Shown piece by piece: positions 57,614 to 64,000 of a DNA stretch of 64,000 nucleotides. The stretch is from Doris montereyensis (Eukaryota > Mollusca > Gastropoda > Nudibranchia > Dorididae): assembly GCA_037039925.1 (NCBI GenBank), contig JAXRKP010000981.1, positions 62,001 to 126,000 on the forward strand, read 5' to 3'. The notes under the pieces were generated by a model, which was not told the origin of the DNA, did not search any database, and was given only the letters and a program-made list of their open reading frames with translations. A program made the translations under genes and the position numbers. Within the stretch, counting starts at the first letter, position 1, and each line of letters begins with the position of its first letter.

Positions 57614-59718
57614 ACACACACACACTTAAAGACAACAAAAGAGCAAAGCAAAACTTACTTCCTGTCATTCATACTCCATCCTTCGATACATAAAAGGGCA
57701 CAAGAAAAATATTGAATACGACCCTCCCTAGAATCTTTTTTACAGTTACAGATTCCAAATAAAAGAAATCTCTCTTTTAAGGTGAGTATGGTGAAAGTGA
57801 GAAACATTGCTCTTCAGCATGAAACCTCAATAGCCTCATTCCATTCACATAAGTCCAAGGAATTAAGACAAACATTTACACAAACACTGAAAGTTCAGAC
57901 CTGCCTACATCCAATTTTCCCTACAAATATTCGCAATTCTAAGGCATACAGATAAGATATATTACTAATGTTTATACATTAGTCATTCTCAAAACGCACT
58001 TGATTGTGTCAGGGAAATGCCATATTTTCCACGTCGATATATTTCATCAAAATTTTAAAATATCAAGCCTAAATGTAGGTGGAAAATAAAGTAAAAACTA
58101 AATGACGAAACAATGTGATTTTGTATCGATATGGTAAATCTTGAACGAGATTTTAAGTCGCTATCTATGTTTTCTTGTAATGAAACATTACATGAATGCC
58201 ATCTTCAAACCTTGTTTGCCATTCTGTATGTAAAGAGTATTTAGGAAACATTGTTCTCAGAACAAAAATGAACTTCCTGACATTACAACTTGTATAATCA
58301 CACCCCCAAACTGGCTGGACGTCTATTATTGGTTGTTTTAAATAGTAGCAGTTGCAGAAAACCCTGTTCTCTGGATGGGTAAGTGGAGTGGACAATTTGG
58401 CAGGGTGTTGGAACTGAAGATCTAGAATGCAGTTGGCAAGAACAATGCACTATTATTTTGTAGTATCCTGAAAGTTAGATGAATCTGACGACAGCCTCTG
58501 CTGGGAATGTTATAAAATACTTCCTTATTTTAAAGTCGAAACTGTTTCTTAAATTTTGTCTGTTCACCACCTTCTTTACAACTCCACTTAGTCTTGTAGC
58601 ATGGCTCAAGTTAAACATTCTGCCTTTAACAATCACACTATTCTGCTGTGATAACAACAATCACACCATGTTACTTTACAAAACACAATAGGAAAAAGCA
58701 TGATGACAAGAACATAGGATGACAAACTTACTGGTCAAGTGTAACAGACAATGATTAAAATTTTTGAGACCACATTAACAGCGCCCACAAACCACCTGCT
58801 AAAGTATTTAGTAAGTTATACAACACAATACGAAAAGGCCTGCTTTCCAGTCTTAAAATCATAATGGGTACAAAACCAGCAAACATAATGCAAAAATGCA
58901 ATTAATGGCAAAAATCAAATGCAGGATTTAACTCAGTTTCAACTTAAAATTCAATTCCATCTTTGTCATAGAGCAAAGTAAGAACAAGATGGCTGTTTTA
59001 TAGCCGTAAAATTCTCATGAGGCAGAATTGTATGGTAATGGTGCTACCATAATGATCATGGCCATTTCTCATGGTTTTGAGAATTGTTTAAAAAATTATA
59101 ATCATTTTTCATAGAAAATTACATGTCTTAGTTCTTTTGCTTTGGTTATTCAAAGTTCAACTGTGGACAGTTTTTTTGTATTAATTTTTCTGTCTTTTAA
59201 TGCATAAAGTTTTTAGGCCATTTTGCGCCACTATGGGATTGACAGAGGTCCTTGTCTAATAAATAAAGGCCAAGATATATCAGCGCTTGCTCTTAAATTA
59301 GGTCTTTTTGGAATGGAAGGAGAGAAAGTAAAAAGACTTTGTTCAAAGCTTTCTTGAAAACTTCTGGGTGCATTTGATTTACAGTCGACTCCACTTGAAG
59401 TGAATTTAGTTGCAATGATCTTTGTATGTATCGATCTTTTCCCCTAGAACCAGCACCGATATCATTAAACCTCTATGAAAATTAGATGGTTGTAGTGGCG
59501 TTAATTTTCTCCCCCGTCCTATAGTCTATAATAATAAGTCAATGGATGTATTGATCTTTTCCATGATAAAGTTTGACCTGATGATTGGCTTAAGATAACA
59601 GGCCAAATAAGCCCAACAATCTATCTAAATAAAGTACAAGTACAGTAGGCCTTCGTTTACTAGGCCTAGGCTTGTGTTTGCTTATTATGATTTACATTCT
59701 ACACCATGCGAGCGTCTA

Positions 59719-60108
59719 TTACCCAAGTGACATACGTATGCATGTATGTATGTATTTACATATGTATACATGCATGTATGTATCCCATGAATTTGTAGCC
59801 ATTTCTGCTCCTCCAAGGACATCATTATAAGCGTAGTCGATTGAACTTTTTTTATTTATTAAAATGGGCTGCCATGCCATTGCCTTAGGAATGGCATAGT
59901 GGATCAGTAATTTTTTTAGGCCATTTGGAGACGCAAAAAATCTATAGCCGTAATAAACTGGGATAGTAGGCAGGTCAGTCAAGTAAGTCTCAGCTTTAAT
60001 AAATAAAGAAATCACAAGTTTTGTGGACAAAAAAAAAATTCCTTTCATTTCTACTGCTTTATACAATGTATACAAAAGCAATGCAGTGGCCACTAACTCA
60101 CTCATCAA
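59719..60108 (-). other. 129-codon ORF of unknown nature
   Basis: Long for this AT-rich DNA. Contains YLTDLPTIPVYYGYRFFASP and AYNDVLGGAEMATNSWDTYM. The last part (to 59,719) is a TATG/CATA repeat, so the C-terminus is low complexity. No family recognised, no splice context. Could be a transposon scrap or chance. Confidence 0.25.
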
Positions 60109-60339
60109 GAATACACAGATTGTAAATTATCACAGGAAGGTGTTTTCATATCCATTGCACGTTCATATGATTTCTTATCTCCAAAGTTTCTTGCTTGCCA
60201 TAACATGCTCTCCTCTGAGGAATAAATATCAGAGGCATTAAGAAAAAAGCATCTTAAAAGGTTGGGTTATTTTCTGGATAAGCAAACTGATTCAACAGAA
60301 AACTCTGTGTGAGCATGTGTCTATATATGTGTGTGTGTG

Positions 60340-60712
<373 letters not shown>

Positions 60713-60719
60713 ATCAGCT

Positions 60720-62250
60720 CCCATTCTACCTTCCGGTGTATGGGTTTTAGATGCCTGAAATGATCTTTCTCCAGGCTGCCCTGTCCTGGGATTTTCTGTT
60801 TCCTTTCAAAAATGTTAAATTTCTTTGCGTTAATGCCTCTTTTATATTTCTTCCCACTTTCTCTGAGGTCTGCCTTTTGGTCCTTTACCTTGTTTTTAGC
60901 ACTGTATACTGATTTAGCTATTCTATTGTCATTCATTCTGTTAACATGCCCAAACCATCTCAGTTGATTCATTTCTATCTTAGTTTTTATGATATCTGCT
61001 TTGGTTTGATCTCTTATTGTTGTGTTTCTGATTTTGTCTTTTTTAGTTTTCCCTACTTCTCTTCTTAGATATTTCATTTCGGCTGCCTGCACTTTACTGT
61101 ATTCCCTACTGTCTAAGGTCCAGGTTTCACTGCCATAGAGGAGAGTAGGACAATAAATTGTGTTGTATACTGCCATTTTGGTTTTTGTTGACAATTCTTG
61201 TTTACCTACAAATGCTTTTCCTAGATGGTTATATATTGCACTTGCCTTTTGGATTCTCTGGCTGATTTCTTCTCTTTTATTTAATTCATTATTCATTATG
61301 TTGATATTTGACTGGAGGTCCCTTTCTGATTTTCCAAACAGAACTAAATCATCAGCAAAATGAAAGCATTGATACATTTACTGGTTTGAGCTTCCACATA
61401 CCTACATTCATTTTCTTCATTTTTGAGGATGCCGCTGCGACTGAATCCATAAATGTGATACACAAAAGAGGACTTAGGTCATAACTCTGTCTTACTCCTG
61501 TATCTACATCAAATTCTTCAGATACATTTCCAGCTACTCTCACTGCACATGTTGGTTTATTGTAAAAACGTTTAAAAGCTTCTATTAAATTTTGCTCTAC
61601 GTTGTGTTCTTTTAAGGAATGCCATAGTTTGTCCCTCCTCAGTGTCAAATGCCTTTTCTAAGTCAATAAAACACAGGTGCAGGTCAAAGTTTTTCTCAAG
61701 GAATTTTTCTATTATTTGTCTAATTGTAAATATGTGATCTTGTACACTTCTTTCTGGTCTAAATCCACTCTAGTGTTCTTCAATCTGACCCTCTACTCTT
61801 TTCCTTAGTCTCATTTCCAGAATCTGGTAGGCTAAGTAGTGATAACCCTCTATAGTTTGAGCATTCCATGGTTGATCCTTTCTTGTGTATTGGTACTACC
61901 GTTTCCTTTTCCCACTTGTCTGGCACCTGTTTTGACTTCCATGCTTGTTGACATATTGTATGTAGTAGTTTGTCTGCTCCTCTTCCTTGGTTTTTAATCC
62001 TTTCTGGATAAACTTGATCTGCTCCTAGGGCTTTTCCTAATTTCACTTTTCTTATAGCTGTTTGAAGTTCTTCCATTGAGATATCTACATCTTCAGCTGT
62101 CTCATCTCGATTACTTGTTACTCTTAATAATTGATCTGTACTCCTTGTTTCATATGTTCTGGAAGGATAATGTAATTGTTGAAAATACTTTCTCCACATT
62201 TCCATGATTTTGCTGTCTCCTTTCATTATTTTTCCTTTGGCATCTTAATT
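60720..62250 (-). pseudogene. LINE reverse transcriptase and C-terminal region, broken
   Basis: Linker EDVDISMEELQTAIRKVKLG, ALGADQVYPERI, WEKETVVPIHKKGSTMECSN with YRGLSLLS, VDTGVRQSYDLSPLL, then the active-site box FADDLVLFGKSERDLQSNIN. C-terminal YNTIYCPTLLYGSETWTLDS, EMKYLRREVGKTKKDKIRN and NQLRWFGHVNRM follow. Stop codons and shifts separate the parts. Confidence 0.88.
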
Positions 62251-62559
62251 TGTCATATTGAGCATGCTTTGGTCTTTCTCATGCTCTCCATTGCTCCCCA
62301 GAACAGCTTTTAATTTCCTTGATAGCTTTCTTGAAGTCTTTGTCCAAACTCTTCCCACTGTTCCCTTTTTGCTTTCTTAACTTCCTCTTTGGCAATAGTT
62401 CTTTTACTCACGTAATCTATCCTATCCTCTGGTCTCTTTGTTTGCAAGTATTTCTTCCAGGCATCCTTCTTTTCTTTAATTTGTTTCCTACCACAGGCCT
62501 CTTCAGTACAACTGAGGAGTGTTTCTTTATATATTTGCCGCTTTCCTTCTATTGTGCTT

Positions 62560-63440
62560 TCCTTCAGATCCATCTGCCTTTCACTGAGATCTTTTTATCC
62601 TGGATTGCTATATCTGTTTTACAATTAGTCTATTTAGTTCTTCTATTTTGAGTTTAGTAGCTTTCTTTTTTTCCCTTTTCTGTTTGTTTTCTTCAGTTAA
62701 TAATCTCATTTTGGCTATCATTAGGTGATGATCACTAAATATTTCAGCTCCTCTGCTTACTCTAGCATCCATTGTACTGTGAAAAAGGGAGCTGCTAACT
62801 ATTACGTAGTCTATGAATGACTTTTCACATCTGTCTTCATTTACTCTTGTATATTTGTGGATATCTTTATGAGGAAAAGATGTGTTAGCTTCTTTCATGT
62901 TATTCTTTAGGCAAAAATCTATGTCTCTCTCCATTTGGAGAAGTTGTTGTCTCTCCTCCTTTACCTATTACTCTCCCTGATGTTTCTACATTGTTGCCTA
63001 CTCTAGCGTTTAAATCTCCTAAAACCATTACTTCCTGTTTGGGTTTGAGATTCTCTGTAGCTATTTGTAAATCATTTTTGAAAATATCTTTTTTCTTCTT
63101 TGGGGCATCTTTCATTTGGTCCATAAGCTATAAATAATTTAATTTCTTTTCCTTTTGGTTTGATATTTACCTCTAATAGCCGTGGGCTTACAAATTTCCA
63201 ACTTTCTAGTAGCATCTTGCCTTATATGCATTAGGAGGCCTACTCCTGCTCTAGCTTTATCTTTGACATCTACTCCTGAGAAGATTAAAGTATGATTTGG
63301 TCCTATATTTTCTATTCCTTGTCCTTTTTTCTTTGTTTCTGTAATAGCCAAAATGTCTACTTTGAATTTTTCCATTTCTTCAGCTAATTTTAACTCCTTT
63401 CCATTAATTGCCCTAACATTCCATGTTCCAAAAATCACAG
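62560..63440 (-). pseudogene. LINE AP-endonuclease region, broken
   Basis: GTWNVRAINGKELKLAEEME starts the domain, followed by VDILAITETKKKGQG (catalytic Glu region), FSGVDVKDKARAGVGLLM, VMVLGDLNARVGNN (GDxN motif) and FIDYVIVSS...FSDHHLMIAK (the D-H pair of the exo/endo/phosphatase fold). Split into at least three frames. Confidence 0.85.
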
Positions 63441-63589
63441 TCTGTGTTCTTTTTCAGAGTCGTCTTCGAAAGTTCAAGCCAGGTATATCATTGTATATAT
63501 AACTTTGAATCAGGTTGTTTTGGATAAGCAGGGGATTAGACCACTGTACACTAGGTAGATGGTGGGGCTGCCACTTGAGGCTCCCCTAC

Positions 63590-63850
63590 CGGGCCTTGTT
63601 ATTTTCGGCAGGGTTAACTTCCTCAGCCTTTAGTGATTCAAGACCAGCATGCAAGGCAGCAGGTTATTTCATGTCAGGGTTAACTGCCTTGGCTTTTGGG
63701 CAGTCAAGACTGGCATGTAAGGCAGCAGGTTATTCTCTTTCAGGGTTAACTCCTTAGCCTTTGGTCAGCCAAGACCTGCCTGCAAGGCAGCAGGAGACTT
63801 GTGGATTGCAGGATCATCTACTCCCTGTACAGGTGCACCTGTCCACAGCC
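63590..63850 (-). repeat. LINE 5' tandem monomers
   Basis: Three repeats of ~70-75 bp holding CCTGCTGCCTTACATGCC / CTGCTGCCTTGCAGGC, a (G)ACTGnCCAAAAGCCAAGG-type block and GTTAACCCTGAnAnnAAATAAC. Homologous to 1746-1985 and 20,895-21,110. Confidence 0.8.
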
Positions 63851-64000
63851 GGGAGAGAGAGACTGTGTCTTTCTTATAAGCACCGAACAGAAGTGCCCGG
63901 CCTGCCTGGGCTTTAACTCACTTGAAAATGGCAAAAACAACCATAAAGTAGTAAATGAGGCATAATTATGAAATACAACAATGAAAAAGTGGACGATTTA

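Larger units (their letters stand above)
54681..59736. other. Intergenic, no gene recognised
   Basis: AT-rich, with the hairpin repeat at 56,048-56,099, an inverted repeat at 56,524-56,552 (AAATTTGACA/TGTCAAATTT), and a C20 run at 57,594. Minus ORFs at 58,165 and 58,475 have no recognised features; the 57.2-58.7 kb part could be a 3' UTR of a minus-strand gene, but nothing proves it. Confidence 0.4.

Noticed and set aside
59719..60108. 129-aa ORF as a host gene
   Set aside because: Low-complexity end made of TATG repeats, no splice signals, no recognised family; kept only as a low-confidence entry.

Overview
The window is eukaryotic nuclear DNA: AT-rich, gene-poor, with short exons in long introns, GT-AG splice sites, transposon debris, and (CT)n/(GA)n and poly-G/C tracts. 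Two single-copy animal genes can be read exon by exon. The kinds of repeats (RTE-like and CR1/L2-like LINEs, Tc1/mariner, pogo/Tigger and hAT elements, a tRNA-derived SINE, clustered AGATCT/TCTAGA hexamers) suggest a lophotrochozoan, most likely a gastropod mollusc. The taxon is an inference, not something read directly.

Region 1 (about 0.7-6.4 kb, minus strand) is the SUMO-conjugating enzyme UBE2I/Ubc9. Five coding exons carry codons 1 to 138, including the HPN motif and the catalytic Cys93. The last ~20 residues are not found and probably lie beyond the left edge. Its introns hold an RTE-like LINE copy whose 5' part is inverted, a SINE fragment and a ~298 bp tandem duplication.

Region 2 (6.4-21.1 kb) has no recognisable host gene. 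It holds a minisatellite, a ~1.3 kb interspersed repeat whose second copy is inverted at 22-23 kb, a LINE with two other LINE pieces inside it (11.4-15.1 kb), long CT microsatellites, and further LINE fragments.

Region 3 (21.3-47.2 kb, plus strand) is RINT1 (RAD50 interactor 1, TIP20 family). Fourteen coding exons run from a start at 21,299 to a stop at 46,822, with AATAAA at 47,231. The introns contain a solo-LTR candidate, a mariner-like element with TIRs and TA target sites, a pogo/Tigger-like element with TIRs and TA target sites, a decayed mariner and a decayed hAT transposase. The 5' tandem monomers of an RTE-like LINE end about 190 bp upstream of the RINT1 start, head to head with it.

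Region 4 (47.2-64 kb) has one plausible orphan exon at 51.1 kb (minus), a tRNA-derived SINE, small repeats, a 365 bp (GA)n tract and the most complete RTE-like LINE (60.7-63.9 kb, minus), whose reading frames are broken.

The two genes are unrelated in pathway (SUMO conjugation; ER-Golgi tethering and checkpoint), and nothing suggests co-regulation. Several conserved exons lack single bases that the reading frame needs. That points to residual assembly indels rather than gene death. I found no convincing new multi-gene system. The best leads are the LINE 5' monomers beside the RINT1 promoter, the decayed exon copies in RINT1, the duplicated splice acceptor with an in-frame stop, and a dispersed hairpin repeat.
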